DNA of 64,000 bases from Actinophytocola sp035634895 (lineage in GTDB: Bacteria; Actinomycetota; Actinomycetes; Mycobacteriales; Pseudonocardiaceae): NCBI RefSeq assembly GCF_035634895.1, contig NZ_DASQCC010000282.1, positions 47,073 through 111,072 on the forward strand, read 5' to 3'. The notes under the pieces are model-generated. The model saw nothing but the letters and a program-made list of their open reading frames with translations. It was not told where the DNA came from and ran no database searches. This document shows, piece after piece, positions 9,078-19,400 of the stretch. The first letter of the stretch is position 1; each line of letters starts with the position of its first letter. A program made the translations under genes and the position numbers.

Positions 9078-11141
9078 CTACGGCCAGCCGATGTCGCCCT
9101 CGATCATGCGTTGGGCGAAGGCCCGCGCCTCGTCGAGGTGCTCGGCGTGCAGGGTGGCGCGTTTGGTACGGAAGTCGTGGTCGGGGTGTTCCTTCCGGTC
9201 GGGGTCGTCCTCCAGCTCCGCCATGTCGAGGTGGGTGAGGAACCCGACCAGCTCGGGGCGTGTCGTGCTCGCCGAGACCAGGGTTTGCCTTACCCGGGCG
9301 GGAAAGCCTGCGGAGTACCGCGCGCCGTGGTACTCGTCGACGATACCGAGGAAGATCGCGTCGAGGTGGGGAAACGCGGCCTGGTCCACGACTTCGGCCG
9401 GCAGTGCCGAGCCGTACCTGCGCGCGTTGGCGTTCCAGCAGTCCTGTTCCAGGTTCAGTTCCAGCAACCGTCGCGCCGCCCGGGATCCGGCCAGTTCGAC
9501 CAGGCCGTCGTCGCCGATCACGTTGTCGCGCAGGTTCAGCTCCCAGAGTTGTGGCAGTACCGTCCACGACGCGAGCGCTCGCGCCCCTCGGGAGCCGATG
9601 TTGTTGTAGGCCAGCGAGATGCCGTGCAGGTTGGGCGCTGACGCCGTCGAGGACATGGCTTCGATGTCGTCATCGTCGAGGCCGCACTCGGTGACGTCCA
9701 GCGTGCGCAATGTGCGCCAGGCCGGGGCGTTCGCGAGCTTCGCGGGCCAGGCGCCCACCGGGTTCCAGGACAGGTCGAGGGTGTCGAGCCGTTCGGCCGT
9801 CATCAGTGCCGCGACGCCGGCCACGCCCAGGCCCGTGGCCGCCAGCTTCAGGTGCGTCAGGTTCGCGGCGTTGTCCGGCGACGCCCATGCCTCCGCGCCG
9901 GCGTCACCGACCGGCTGGCAGTCAGGGCGCCCGTAGTAGGGCGAGCCACCCTTGCGGCCGCTCAGGTCGAGGTGTTCCAGCGCGGGCAGCCGTACGTCGG
10001 CCAGCAGCCGGGCTCCCTTCGTGCCCAGCCGGTTGCGGCTCAGGTCGAGGTGCCGCAGGCGTGGGAAGGCGCCGGCGAACTCCGCGGCCGTCACGTCCGT
10101 CGCGACCAGGTCCGTGAGCGCCAGCTTCTCGAAGTGGTCGGGATCGAGGCCACCGAGGACACCCGCGATGGCCGCGTCGCCGATGGGCAGCAGCTCCAGG
10201 GTCAGGTCGGTCAGCCGGCGCAGCACGTCGCTCGCGACGATCGCGTGCACGCCGCGGGCGCCGACTCCCTCGCGGCCCAGCCCCATCCGGGTGCCGCGCA
10301 CCATGAGGCCACGCAGGCGTGCGAGGTCGGCCCGCGCGAAGAACGCCTCGCATGCCTCGTCGTCCTCGTCGATGACGTTGCCGAAGTACGGCTTCCACAG
10401 CGGTTGCCGGCCGTCCCGTCCGCAGCGGAAGCCGATCGCCAGGCGGTCGAGCCGGGCCAGCTCCCGGCAGGCGGCCAGCTCCCGTGCCTCGCCGGTGTCG
10501 GACACCAGCACCTCGGCGGAGCGCAGCTCCGGCACGAGGCCCGAACGCAGCAGGTGGACCAGGTCGGGTGCGCGCAGGCCCGCGTGCCGTAGCCGCCACG
10601 GCGCGCCGGCGGGCGGGCGGAACGGTGGCTTCTCGAAGTGCCACATGTCCTCGCGGGTGGTCACGAGGCTCAGGGACTCGATCCTCCCCATGGCCGGGTG
10701 GTTGGCGAGGCTCGCGACCACCTCGGCATCCCCCCGGGTCAGACCGCCGGTCCGGATGGTCCGCAGGTTCTCCCAGTGGTCCATGGTCTCGACCAGGGCC
10801 GCAAGCTGCTCGGCAGCGAACGAGCCGAGGTCGAGGCGGGTCACACCGCGTACCTCGGGCCGGGAGCGTGGGTCCGGCAGGGGCACGTCGAGGATGCCGT
10901 CGTGCGGTGTCCGCAGGTCCAGTGAGCGGACAAGTCGCCACCCCGGCCTCGGGTGTCCGGCCGCCAGCGCAGCGAGCCAGGACCAGGGCGCCTCACGCAC
11001 CTCGTCGGGCCACCCGGCGAGCCGCTCCTCGCACCGTGCGACGAGGTCCGGGTCACGCGCCACGGCGCAGAGGCCACGGAACGCGAGCTTGCCGGGTGGT
11101 CCGGCCAGGATCCGGTCGATCTCGGCCTCGTAGTCGATCAC
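9078..11141 (-). CDS. leucine-rich-repeat protein (ribonuclease-inhibitor type)
   Basis: 687 aa, no signal peptide or membrane helix. After a 70-residue N-terminal segment the protein is built of irregular LRR units, clearest in residues 330-560: LRHLDLSRNRLGTKGARLL, LEHLDLSGRKGG, LDTLDLSWNPVG, LRTLDVTECGLDDDDIEAM, GISLAYNNIGSRGARAL and LWELNLRDNVIGDDGLVEL. The LxxLxLxxNxIGxxGAxxL pattern is the RNase-inhibitor type, usually a cytoplasmic protein-binding scaffold. Partner unknown. Divergent from the GtrA gene at 11217; no operon partner. Confidence 0.85.
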   Translation of the reverse strand: MIDYEAEIDRILAGPPGKLAFRGLCAVARDPDLVARCEERLAGWPDEVREAPWSWLAALAAGHPRPGWRLVRSLDLRTPHDGILDVPLPDPRSRPEVRGVTRLDLGSFAAEQLAALVETMDHWENLRTIRTGGLTRGDAEVVASLANHPAMGRIESLSLVTTREDMWHFEKPPFRPPAGAPWRLRHAGLRAPDLVHLLRSGLVPELRSAEVLVSDTGEARELAACRELARLDRLAIGFRCGRDGRQPLWKPYFGNVIDEDDEACEAFFARADLARLRGLMVRGTRMGLGREGVGARGVHAIVASDVLRRLTDLTLELLPIGDAAIAGVLGGLDPDHFEKLALTDLVATDVTAAEFAGAFPRLRHLDLSRNRLGTKGARLLADVRLPALEHLDLSGRKGGSPYYGRPDCQPVGDAGAEAWASPDNAANLTHLKLAATGLGVAGVAALMTAERLDTLDLSWNPVGAWPAKLANAPAWRTLRTLDVTECGLDDDDIEAMSSTASAPNLHGISLAYNNIGSRGARALASWTVLPQLWELNLRDNVIGDDGLVELAGSRAARRLLELNLEQDCWNANARRYGSALPAEVVDQAAFPHLDAIFLGIVDEYHGARYSAGFPARVRQTLVSASTTRPELVGFLTHLDMAELEDDPDRKEHPDHDFRTKRATLHAEHLDEARAFAQRMIEGDIGWP

Positions 11142-11216
11142 GTTCGTAACCTACTCGCGGTGCCCTGGTCGGTGACGCGACACGTTCGTGTCACCTGGGC
11201 CAGAAAGATTCACGCC

Positions 11217-11681
11217 ATGCCGACTGTCCAGACGCGCGCCGACGAACGGTTCGCCACCGCGATGGCCGTGGTGGTCGGCCGCCTGCCCTGGGGTCTCGCG
11301 CGGGTCGTGCCGCCGAGCCTGGCCGGGTTCGCGGTCATCAACGGGTTCACCTTCGGCGTGGACATCGTGTTGCTCAGCGTCCTGCACTCGGTGGCGGGCC
11401 TGCCGCTGTGGCTGTCGGTCAGCACCGCTTACGCCTGCGCGTTCGGGCTGAGCTACCTCCTCAACCGGGTGGTCAACTTCCGCTCACACGCACCGGCAGC
11501 GCCGCAGGTCGCGGTGTACGCGGCGGTGGTCGTCGTCAACTACCTCGTCTGGATCCTCGGTGTCGGCGCCGGCCTGACCCTGCTCGGCGTGGACTACCGC
11601 GTCGCGCGGGTGGTCGCCGGCGGGTGCGAGGCCGTCTACATGTACTGCGCCATGCGCTGGGTCGTGTTCCGCCGGCGTTGA
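11217..11681 (+). CDS. GtrA-family membrane protein
   Basis: 154 aa with four hydrophobic helices, among them FAVINGFTFGVDIVLLSVL and AVYAAVVVVNYLVWILGVG, and the family's SYLLNRVVNFR motif in the loop after helix 2. GtrA-like proteins are thought to help flip or assemble lipid-linked sugars in cell-envelope glycan synthesis. Start chosen at ATG 11217, at the beginning of the recognisable protein; an upstream extension would run into the divergent LRR gene. Converges on the tail-fibre-like gene with 8 bp between stops. A second GtrA domain occurs fused to a GT2 enzyme at 51571. Confidence 0.85.
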   Translation: MPTVQTRADERFATAMAVVVGRLPWGLARVVPPSLAGFAVINGFTFGVDIVLLSVLHSVAGLPLWLSVSTAYACAFGLSYLLNRVVNFRSHAPAAPQVAVYAAVVVVNYLVWILGVGAGLTLLGVDYRVARVVAGGCEAVYMYCAMRWVVFRRR

Positions 11682-11689
11682 CGGGTGCC

Positions 11690-13960
11690 TCACTTCCCGC
11701 CCGCCCGCTTCTTCGCCGCGCCGGCCCGCCGTTCGGTCCGGGCCCGCAGCCGGGTGGCCTCCTGCTCGGCGTGGTGGCTCACGAGACGCTGGGCCAGCAC
11801 GGGGTGGCCCTTGCGGACCTCCTCGTGCCGCACCCAGTGCACGCTCGCCGTCAGGTCCTCGCCGAACGCCTCCGGGTTCTGGTAGAAGCCGCGCTCGCTC
11901 TCGGGCTTGTCCGCCTCCACGACCAGGTCGTGCGTCTTCGCCCACGCGTCCTGACGGATGCCGGTGACCAGCCAGGAGACCTCGAGGCCGGCACTCCCGC
12001 CCGCGATGGCGAAGGCGTTGTCCGTCAGCTTCTCCGCGATGTACACGCCTGCCTGACCACCGACGCAGGTGAGCTGGTAGCGGAAGTCGGTGGCGAGCGC
12101 CTCGACCCAGTCCGGCAGGGTCACGGTGGCCCTGCCGTCCTTGCCGCAGGTGACGTTGCCGCTGTAGACCACGGCCCGCTCGTCCGACTCGACGGTGGCG
12201 TGCGCGAGGGTGCGGTTCTTCGGGTCGCGAGGGTGGTCGATGACGAACCGCTTGTCGGTGGCCGTGAAGGTCCCGGTTACGGAGACGGCGCCGCTGAACG
12301 TGGCGGCCTGGGTACCCGAGGCGAACAGGGCGTTCCCTCGGCCGAAGATCTGCACCGCGTTCACGTCGTTGCCGCTGAACGTGCAGATGGCCGAGCCCGA
12401 GGACGCGCTCGTCACCGACAGCGAGGCAGTGCTGTTCCCGGTGGCGGCCAGGCTCAGGCCGTTCGAGGAGAAGGCGGCGACCGAGGACACGTTGAAGTTG
12501 CCGGGAATGGTGACCGCGCCGGTGTCGCCGTCGATGCCGAGCCGGAGCTGCCACGCCCGCGTGTTGGCCCTCGTGGTGGTGTAGACGTTGAAGCGGCTCT
12601 GCCCGGGGTTGTCGTCCATCTCGAGGGTGACGGCCGGCCGGTTCGTGTCGATGTAGGACCAGTCGCTGTTCGAGTCGTTGTGGTAGCCGTTGTACGACAG
12701 GCTGCTCCACGTCGTGTTCCCGCTGAGGAACAGCATGTTCTGCCGGACACCGCTGTTCGCGGTGACGTGCAGGGCGTGGCTGGGGGTCGCGGTGCCCTGC
12801 CCGATCCGCCCGTTGACCGCGTCCACCGTGATCGGCTCGGTGCCGTCGGTGCGGCGGGCCACGATGGTGTTGGCGGTCAGCGCCAGCTTGCCGATGCCGC
12901 CGCCGATCGCGCCCAGCTCCAACGACGCGCCCGCCGGCCCCGCCGACAGCCGTAGGCCGCCCGCGTTGGACCCGATGGTGAGGCGGTCGGCACCCGACCA
13001 GAGACGCGCGCCGCCGTCCGCTGCGTACCAGGTCCAGCGTTCGCCCGCCGTCGGGTTCTCCACGAACGCGCCGGTGGTCCGACTGGCGAAGGAGAACCCA
13101 CCGGTGGGCCCGCCACTGTGGACCTCGTTGCCCTCCACGTGCAGAACCCGGCGCGGCGGCGTGCCATGCAGGCCGACCCCCACACTGCCGCTGCTCGGCT
13201 GCAACGCCAGGTTCCCGTCCGCCGCCAGCACCGGCTGCACGGTTCCGTTGGACGCCAGCAGGTTCAACGCCACCCCACCACCGTCGGTGGCACGCAGTTC
13301 CCCGGCCGGCAACTGGTCGACCGTCGCGGGCGGCCCGGCGGTCGCCCGCGGGCGACGCAGCTCCACCCGCCCCGCGGGGATCCCGGCCGACCGGCGGTGC
13401 TCCGCGGTCAGCGCCGCGACCTGACTCTGGTCCCCCAGGATCACGTGTGCCAGCACCACCTGCTCCCCCGTGTCCGGCACCTCCGCCGCCAGCTGGAGCC
13501 GCAGCCACGGCGCGTGGATCAACGTGGGCGCGTTCCCGGTCGAGCTGGGGTCGACGACCTCTCGCCACGTGACGGTCAGGTACCGGTCCCCGGTCAGGCC
13601 GGCACTCGACACCACCACGCCGTCCGCGGTCACCGGCACCGTCGGCACGTTCATGACCTGGGTGGGGTCGACCGTCGGGTCGGTGATCGCGAACCCACCC
13701 ACCGCCAGCGAGATGAGACGGCCGGCCGAGTCCGCCGCCACGCCGGGCATGACCGTCAGGCTGGTCGGGGTCGGCGCACCCGTCACGGACAGCCCCTCGG
13801 CCACGCCCCAGGAGTGGAACGACGAGAAGCCGATCTGGTCGTGGCGCATCAGATACGACTCCACGTCGACCAGGCTCTCGCCGTGTGACGTGGCACCCGT
13901 GCGCACCGTGTTGGTACTCGTGTTCATGTACTCGGTGCGCACCAGGGGCAAACTCGTCAT
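11690..13960 (-). CDS. tail-fibre-like structural/surface protein, orphan
   Basis: 756 aa from an ATG with GAGGAGTGAGAG upstream. Residues 40-220 contain a baseplate-protein-like segment (VMPGVAADSAGRLISLAVGG). The middle is low-complexity beta-rich sequence with fibre-like repeats (GVGLHGTPPRRVLHVEG, GQGTATPSHALHVTANSG), as in phage tail fibres. The last 180 residues begin KRFVIDHPRDPKNRTLAHAT and contain VSWLVTGIRQDAWAKTHDLV and PESERGFYQNPEAFG, a C-terminal block that recurs in large fibre-like proteins of diverse bacteria. The C-terminus ends in a Lys/Arg-rich tail. No signal peptide. No phage or contractile-injection genes are near; function unknown. Confidence 0.75.
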   Translation of the reverse strand: MTSLPLVRTEYMNTSTNTVRTGATSHGESLVDVESYLMRHDQIGFSSFHSWGVAEGLSVTGAPTPTSLTVMPGVAADSAGRLISLAVGGFAITDPTVDPTQVMNVPTVPVTADGVVVSSAGLTGDRYLTVTWREVVDPSSTGNAPTLIHAPWLRLQLAAEVPDTGEQVVLAHVILGDQSQVAALTAEHRRSAGIPAGRVELRRPRATAGPPATVDQLPAGELRATDGGGVALNLLASNGTVQPVLAADGNLALQPSSGSVGVGLHGTPPRRVLHVEGNEVHSGGPTGGFSFASRTTGAFVENPTAGERWTWYAADGGARLWSGADRLTIGSNAGGLRLSAGPAGASLELGAIGGGIGKLALTANTIVARRTDGTEPITVDAVNGRIGQGTATPSHALHVTANSGVRQNMLFLSGNTTWSSLSYNGYHNDSNSDWSYIDTNRPAVTLEMDDNPGQSRFNVYTTTRANTRAWQLRLGIDGDTGAVTIPGNFNVSSVAAFSSNGLSLAATGNSTASLSVTSASSGSAICTFSGNDVNAVQIFGRGNALFASGTQAATFSGAVSVTGTFTATDKRFVIDHPRDPKNRTLAHATVESDERAVVYSGNVTCGKDGRATVTLPDWVEALATDFRYQLTCVGGQAGVYIAEKLTDNAFAIAGGSAGLEVSWLVTGIRQDAWAKTHDLVVEADKPESERGFYQNPEAFGEDLTASVHWVRHEEVRKGHPVLAQRLVSHHAEQEATRLRARTERRAGAAKKRAGGK

Positions 13961-14092
13961 CTCTCACTCCTCGTCGGCCGGCGACTCCCGAGCGCACGGT
14001 GGCAGAACCGGTTCGCAATCCGTCGACAATCCGTGGACAACCGGCCGGACCGCCGACTGGTGCCCGGCGGCCGAGCCCGGTACAACCGGTGT

Positions 14093-14959
14093 ATGCCCGA
14101 GCGTGTCGACCCGCACACCGCGGTGACGCGTGAGCTGCTGGTTCGCTACCTGGACGCGTGGACGCCGGCCGTGCTGCGGTCACCACGCGGCGCCACCTAC
14201 GTCGAGGCCGGCAGCGCCGACTTCGCCGCGTCCGCGCTGCGTGTGTTCGGCGAGTTCGCCGACCGGCTCGCCGGCCACAGCCTGGACGTCGTGCTCCTGT
14301 GTACCGGCGCGCTCCGGGAGCCGGACATCCCGCCGGGACTGTCGCTACGGTCCGTCGACGACCCCGCGGACCTGACCGTGGCCGGCCCGGTGCTGGCGCA
14401 CCTCGACGTCCTCGCCGGCACGCTCGACGAGCCGGCCGTGTGGCGGCTGGTCACGGCCCTGGGGCCGGGCAGGGCACGGGAGGTGCTGGTCACGCTGCCG
14501 CCGGCCACCACCGCGGAGGTCGCCGGCCACCGGACGCGACTGCGGGAGGCCGGCCTGCCGTGCGCGGTCACCGTGGAGCTCGCCGACGACGCCGGACACA
14601 CCCAGCTGCTGCTGTTCGCCACCGACAGCGACAAGCACCTCACGACGTTCAAGAACGAACTCTGGGCCGCCGACGAGTTCGCCGGCATCCGCTACCGGGA
14701 CCCCCACGACCCCGAGCACACGATGATCGACATCTCCCTCAACCCGCAGTTGCTGCCGCTGCGCCGCGTACTGCTCGACGAGCTCGCGAGGCGCGGCACC
14801 CGCACGGTCGCCGACCTCCAGCGACACACCCTCCACGAAACCATCTACCGCCCGACCGACACGATCGATGTGCTGACCGTGGCGGCCACCGCGGGCGCCA
14901 TTACCCGCGAGCCGCCGAAAGGTCGCATGTCGCCACGGACGGTCGTGCGCAAACCGTAG
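14093..14959 (+). CDS. protein of unknown function
   Basis: 288 aa, soluble, alternating acidic and hydrophobic segments, no motif I can assign. It has a conserved-looking C-terminal block (LWAADEFAGIRYRDPHDPEH, then MIDISLNPQLLPLRRVLLDE) and a final Lys/Arg-rich tail. The ATG at 14093 starts MPERVDPHTAVTRELL; no clear Shine-Dalgarno is visible, and an in-frame ATG at 14033 is possible. It is a single gene between the tail-fibre-like gene (divergent) and a GT4 glycosyltransferase (83 bp downstream). Base composition is like that of its neighbours. Confidence 0.6.
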   Translation: MPERVDPHTAVTRELLVRYLDAWTPAVLRSPRGATYVEAGSADFAASALRVFGEFADRLAGHSLDVVLLCTGALREPDIPPGLSLRSVDDPADLTVAGPVLAHLDVLAGTLDEPAVWRLVTALGPGRAREVLVTLPPATTAEVAGHRTRLREAGLPCAVTVELADDAGHTQLLLFATDSDKHLTTFKNELWAADEFAGIRYRDPHDPEHTMIDISLNPQLLPLRRVLLDELARRGTRTVADLQRHTLHETIYRPTDTIDVLTVAATAGAITREPPKGRMSPRTVVRKP

Positions 14960-15042
14960 AAAGCTCGGGCGACGCAACCTGAAAGACGCGCCTTCGCCGG
15001 GCATTCGGTAGAAAGGAACGAAAGGACGGACGGAGGGCTTCC

Positions 15043-16323
15043 GTGGCGACGCCGACCTGGGAGCACCGGCCGGGCACCGCGCCCCGGCTGGTCCACGTGA
15101 CCGCGACGGCACGCGACGGCGAGGTGGCCGGCCTGCTGCGTGGCCTGGTGCCCGCGCAGGCCGCGGCCGGCGTGTCGGCCGGCTGGGCGGTGCTCGGCAC
15201 CGACGCCGTCTTCCTTGCCTTCACGCGGTATCTGCACCATCTGCTGCACGGGCGGGCCGACGCGCTGACCACCGAGCGGCTCGCGGCGGCGATGCCGCAC
15301 TACCGCTCGGTGCTCGAGCCGCAGGCGGCGTGGCTCGCCGCGCGGCTCGCGCCCGGCGACACCGTGGCGTTGCACGGGCCGCAGACCCTCGGTATGGCGC
15401 CGGTTCTCGCCGACGCCGGGCTGCGCACGGTGTGGCACTGCCACTCCGGCACCACCGACGAGGAGGCCTCCGGTCCGGCCGCCGTGTGGGACGCGTTCCG
15501 CACCGAGCTGTCCACTGTGGACGCCGCGGTGAGCACGCTGCCGGAGTTCGCGCCGCGGGCGCTGCCGGCCGCGCGGCGGCACGTCCTGGCGCCCGCGGTC
15601 GACCCGGACGCCCCGAGGAACCAGGTGCTCTCCGGCGCCGAGGTGACCGAACTGCTCGCCGGCCTCGGCCTCACCGCGAAACGCGCCGGAAAGGTGTTGC
15701 AGGACCGGCCGCTGCCGGCCGACGCGCCGATGGTGTTACAACTGTCCCGCTGGGCGCCGCTCAAGGACATGGCCGGTGTGCTGCGTTCCGTTCCGGAGCT
15801 GTCGGCCGGGACCCACGTCGTGCTCGCCGGGCACGACCCCGCCGAACCGCCCGGCGATCCCGAGGGCCAGGCCGTGCTCGACGAGGTCGTCGAGCTGTGG
15901 TCCGGATTGTCCCCCGCGGACCGATCCAGGGTGCACCTGGTCTCACTGTCCACACAGGACCAACGGGCGGCGAACGCGTTGCAGCGGCGAGCGGACGTCG
16001 TGCTGCAGAAGAGCCTCGCGGAGGGCTTCGGCCTGACCGTCACCGAGGCGATGCTCAAGCGTCGCGCGGTCGTCGCCGCCGACGTGGGCGGGCTGCGCCA
16101 GCAGATCTCCCCGGGGCACAACGGGATGCTGGTGAACCCCCGCGACCCCGGCGAGGTGGCGGACGCGGTCCGTGGCCTGCTCGACGACCCGTTGGGACGC
16201 CGCAGGCTCGGCGCCCACGCCGCCGCGTCCGTCCATCGGCGCTACCTGATGTCGCGGCTGGTGGCCGAGTACCGACTGGTGGCCGCACCCGACCCCCTCA
16301 ATCGAGCAAGCGACGCGGCGTAA
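15043..16323 (+). CDS. GT4-family glycosyltransferase, TreT-like
   Basis: 426 aa from a GTG with GGAGGG seven bases upstream. Start RLVHVTATARDGEVAGLLRG and the C-terminal Rossmann half (VLQLSRWAPLKDMAGVL, VLQKSLAEGFGLTVTEAMLK, RAVVAADVGGLRQQI) match retaining GT4 enzymes of the trehalose-synthase (TreT)/trehalose-phosphorylase type, including the E-x7-E catalytic motif EGFGLTVTE. The TreT reaction joins NDP-glucose and glucose into trehalose, but relatives act on other acceptors, so the product is uncertain. It sits just upstream of a large SARP on the same strand, which suggests a possible role in the region-2 locus. Confidence 0.8.
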   Translation: MATPTWEHRPGTAPRLVHVTATARDGEVAGLLRGLVPAQAAAGVSAGWAVLGTDAVFLAFTRYLHHLLHGRADALTTERLAAAMPHYRSVLEPQAAWLAARLAPGDTVALHGPQTLGMAPVLADAGLRTVWHCHSGTTDEEASGPAAVWDAFRTELSTVDAAVSTLPEFAPRALPAARRHVLAPAVDPDAPRNQVLSGAEVTELLAGLGLTAKRAGKVLQDRPLPADAPMVLQLSRWAPLKDMAGVLRSVPELSAGTHVVLAGHDPAEPPGDPEGQAVLDEVVELWSGLSPADRSRVHLVSLSTQDQRAANALQRRADVVLQKSLAEGFGLTVTEAMLKRRAVVAADVGGLRQQISPGHNGMLVNPRDPGEVADAVRGLLDDPLGRRRLGAHAAASVHRRYLMSRLVAEYRLVAAPDPLNRASDAA

Positions 16324-16464
16324 CGGTAGGACGGCCCTCTAGCCCGATAGCACCAACTTGCCCCGATACCTCGCATTCATTTGAGACGTTCGACTGATCG
16401 GCCTAGTCTGCGTAATAGGTGGTCGGCGCGTCATCACAACCTGTCACAGCTTCGGAAGACGACC

Positions 16465-19400
16465 GTGCCGAGCGAGGAAAACGGGGAAAATGTGCTGGCA
16501 CTGCGATTACTCGGGCCTTTGGAGTTATCCATCGACCGGGACGAACGCGAGATAGGCGGAGCCCGCCAGCGCGTGGTGCTGGCGACGCTCGCACTCAACG
16601 CGAACCGGGTGACGCCGATCGACCAGCTCATCGACGCGGTCTGGGACAACGAGCCGCCGACCACCGCGCGGGCACAGATCCAGATCTGCATCTCCGGGTT
16701 ACGCCGCGTGCTCGCCGGCCCTGGCGACACCGCCCGGATCCGCACCCGCTCCCCCGGGTACCTGCTGGAGATCGCCGAGGGCGACCTCGACACCGCCCAG
16801 TTCGCCGGGCTGGTCGCCTCCGCACGCGCACACGTCGACGCCGACCGCATGTCCGAGGCCCTCGCCGCACTGCGCAGCGCGCTGTCCCTGTGGCGGGGCC
16901 CGGCCCTGGCCGGTCTGGACTCCGAGGTCCTGCGCCGCAGCGCCACGCAGCTCGAGGACGACCGGCAGGCGGCGATCATGGAACGGGTCCGGCTGGACCT
17001 GGCGCTCGGCCGGCACGAGGAGATCGTCGGCGAGCTGTTCGCGCTGGTGAAGGAGTACCCGCTGCGCGAGCGGTTCCACGAGTTCCTGATGCTGGCGCTG
17101 TACCGGTCCGGGCGCCAGGCCGAGGCGCTCGAGGTGTGCCGGCGCGCCCGCGCCGTCCTGCTGGAGGAGCTCGGCATCGAGCCGGGTCAGGGCATGCGGC
17201 GGCTCGAGACCGCGATCCTCAACCGGGACCCGGCCCTGGAGATCGAGTCCACCGGCCGGAACACGGGCGCGCGCGCCGCCGCGACCCTGTCCGAGGCACA
17301 GCCCGCGGTGCCCCGCCGTCTCCCGGCGAGCATCGCGGACTTCACCGGCCGGCAGGACCAGCTGGCCGAGATCAGGCAGGCGCTCGCCGACACCGACGAC
17401 GGCGAGGCTCGGTACGGCACCCGCATCGTCGCGATCTCCGGCAAGGGCGGCGTCGGCAAGTCGACCCTCGCGTTGCGGGTCGCGCACGAGCTGCGCGACG
17501 TGTACGTCGACGGGCACCTCTACGGCGACCTGGAGTCACCGCTGGGCCAGGACCGGGCGCGCGGCGTGCTCGTCCGGTTCCTGCGTGCGCTGGGCGTCGA
17601 CGGCAACGCGATCCCCGACGACGAGGAGGAACGCGCCGACCTCTACCGCAGCACGATGGCCAACAAGCGGGTGCTCGTGGTGCTCGACGGGGCCAACTCC
17701 GAGGACGAGATCGTCCCGCTGCTCCCGGCGGGCACCAGCTGCGCGGTGATCGTGACCAGCCGGGTCCCCCTGTCCGGGTTACCCGGCGCCAACCTCGTCG
17801 ACATCGACGTGTTCGACGTCGACCGCTCGCTCGAGATGCTCCGCAAGATCATCGGCGGTGAACGGGCGGCGGCCGAGGAGGACTCGGCGGTGGAGCTGGT
17901 CACGCTCTGCGGCGGGCTGCCCCTGGCCATCCGGATCGCGGGTGCCCGGCTGGCGTCCCGGCCGCACTGGCGCATCGACGTGCTGGTCGCCCGGCTGCGC
18001 AACAGCGTGCGCCGGCTCGACGAGCTGACCTACCGCGGCCTGGTGCTGCGTTCGAACATCGACCTGAGCTACCGCACGCTGTCGCCGACCGCGCGCCGCC
18101 TGTTCCGCCTGTTCGCGCTGACCACCACCCACGACTTCCCCGCGTGGACCGCCGCCCCACTGCTCGACATCGACCCGTTCGACGCCTTCGAGGTGGTGGA
18201 ACGACTGGTCGAGGCCCAGCTGCTGGACACGGTCCAGTATCCGGGCGAGAACCTGCGCTACCGCTTCCACGACCTGATCCGGGTGTTCGCGACCGAACGG
18301 CTGCATGAGGAGGAGCCCGACGACGAGCGCGTCCTGGCCGTCGAGCGATTACTCGGCGCCTGGCTCGCCCGCGCCGAGCACGCGCACCGCAAGGAGTACG
18401 GCGGCGACCACACCATCGTGCACAGCGCCGCCCCCCGGTGGCACGGCGCGGCCGAGCTGGAGGACATCGACGACATGGGCGACCATGTCGAGTGGCTGGA
18501 GTCCGAGCGCCGCTCGCTCGTGACCGCCGTGCACCTGGCCGCGGACCACGGGATGACCGACCTGTGCTGGGACATCGCCCTCACCTCGGTGACGCTGTTC
18601 GAGATCAAAGGACACTTCGACGACTGGCGGGAGACCGCACAGCGGGCGCTCGCCGCCACCGAGGAGTCGGGCGACCGGCGCGGCCACGCCGCCATGCTGT
18701 ACGCGCTCGGCGCGATGCACCTCGTGCACACCCGGCTCGCCGACGCCGAGCGGTGCTACTCGGCCGCGCTCGCGACGTTCGAGGGCGAGGGCGACGAGCA
18801 CGGCTGCGCGCTCGTGCTGCGCAGCGCCGCGATGGTGGACCGGCTGCGCAGCCGGGACCGGGACATGCTGGCGAAGTTCGAGGCCGCGCTGGAGAAGATG
18901 CGTGCGGTCGGCGACCCGGTGGGTGAGGCCCACGTCCTGCAGAACCTGGCCAAGGTGTCGATCGACAAGGGCGACCTCGACCAGGCGCACGACATGCTGG
19001 AGACCGCGCTCGACCGCTTCCGCGGCGTCGGGTACCTGCGCGGCGAGGCGCAGGCGCTGAGCCGGTTCGCCGAGGTGCACCTGCTGAACAACCAGGTCGA
19101 GCACGCGCACCAGGCGCTGAACCAGGTGCTGCTGATCGTCCGGGACCTCGGCGACCGCATCGGGGAGGCGCACGCGCTGTACCTGCTCGGCGTGGTCCGC
19201 CAGCGCACCGGCCGGCTGGACAACGCCGAGACGACCCTGCAGCACGCGCTGTCGCTGGCCCAGCAGGTCGGCGAGCACGTGGTGGCGGGCATGGTGCACT
19301 ACGCGCTCGGTGAGATCGCGCTCGCCCGTGGCCAGGGCGCCGCGGGCGCCGACCACGTCGACGCCGCGTACACGCTGTTCACCGAGCTCGGCTCGACGGT

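Noticed and set aside
11690..13960. Prophage remnant
   Set aside because: No integrase, capsid, portal, terminase or lysis genes are near; the neighbours are ordinary bacterial genes.
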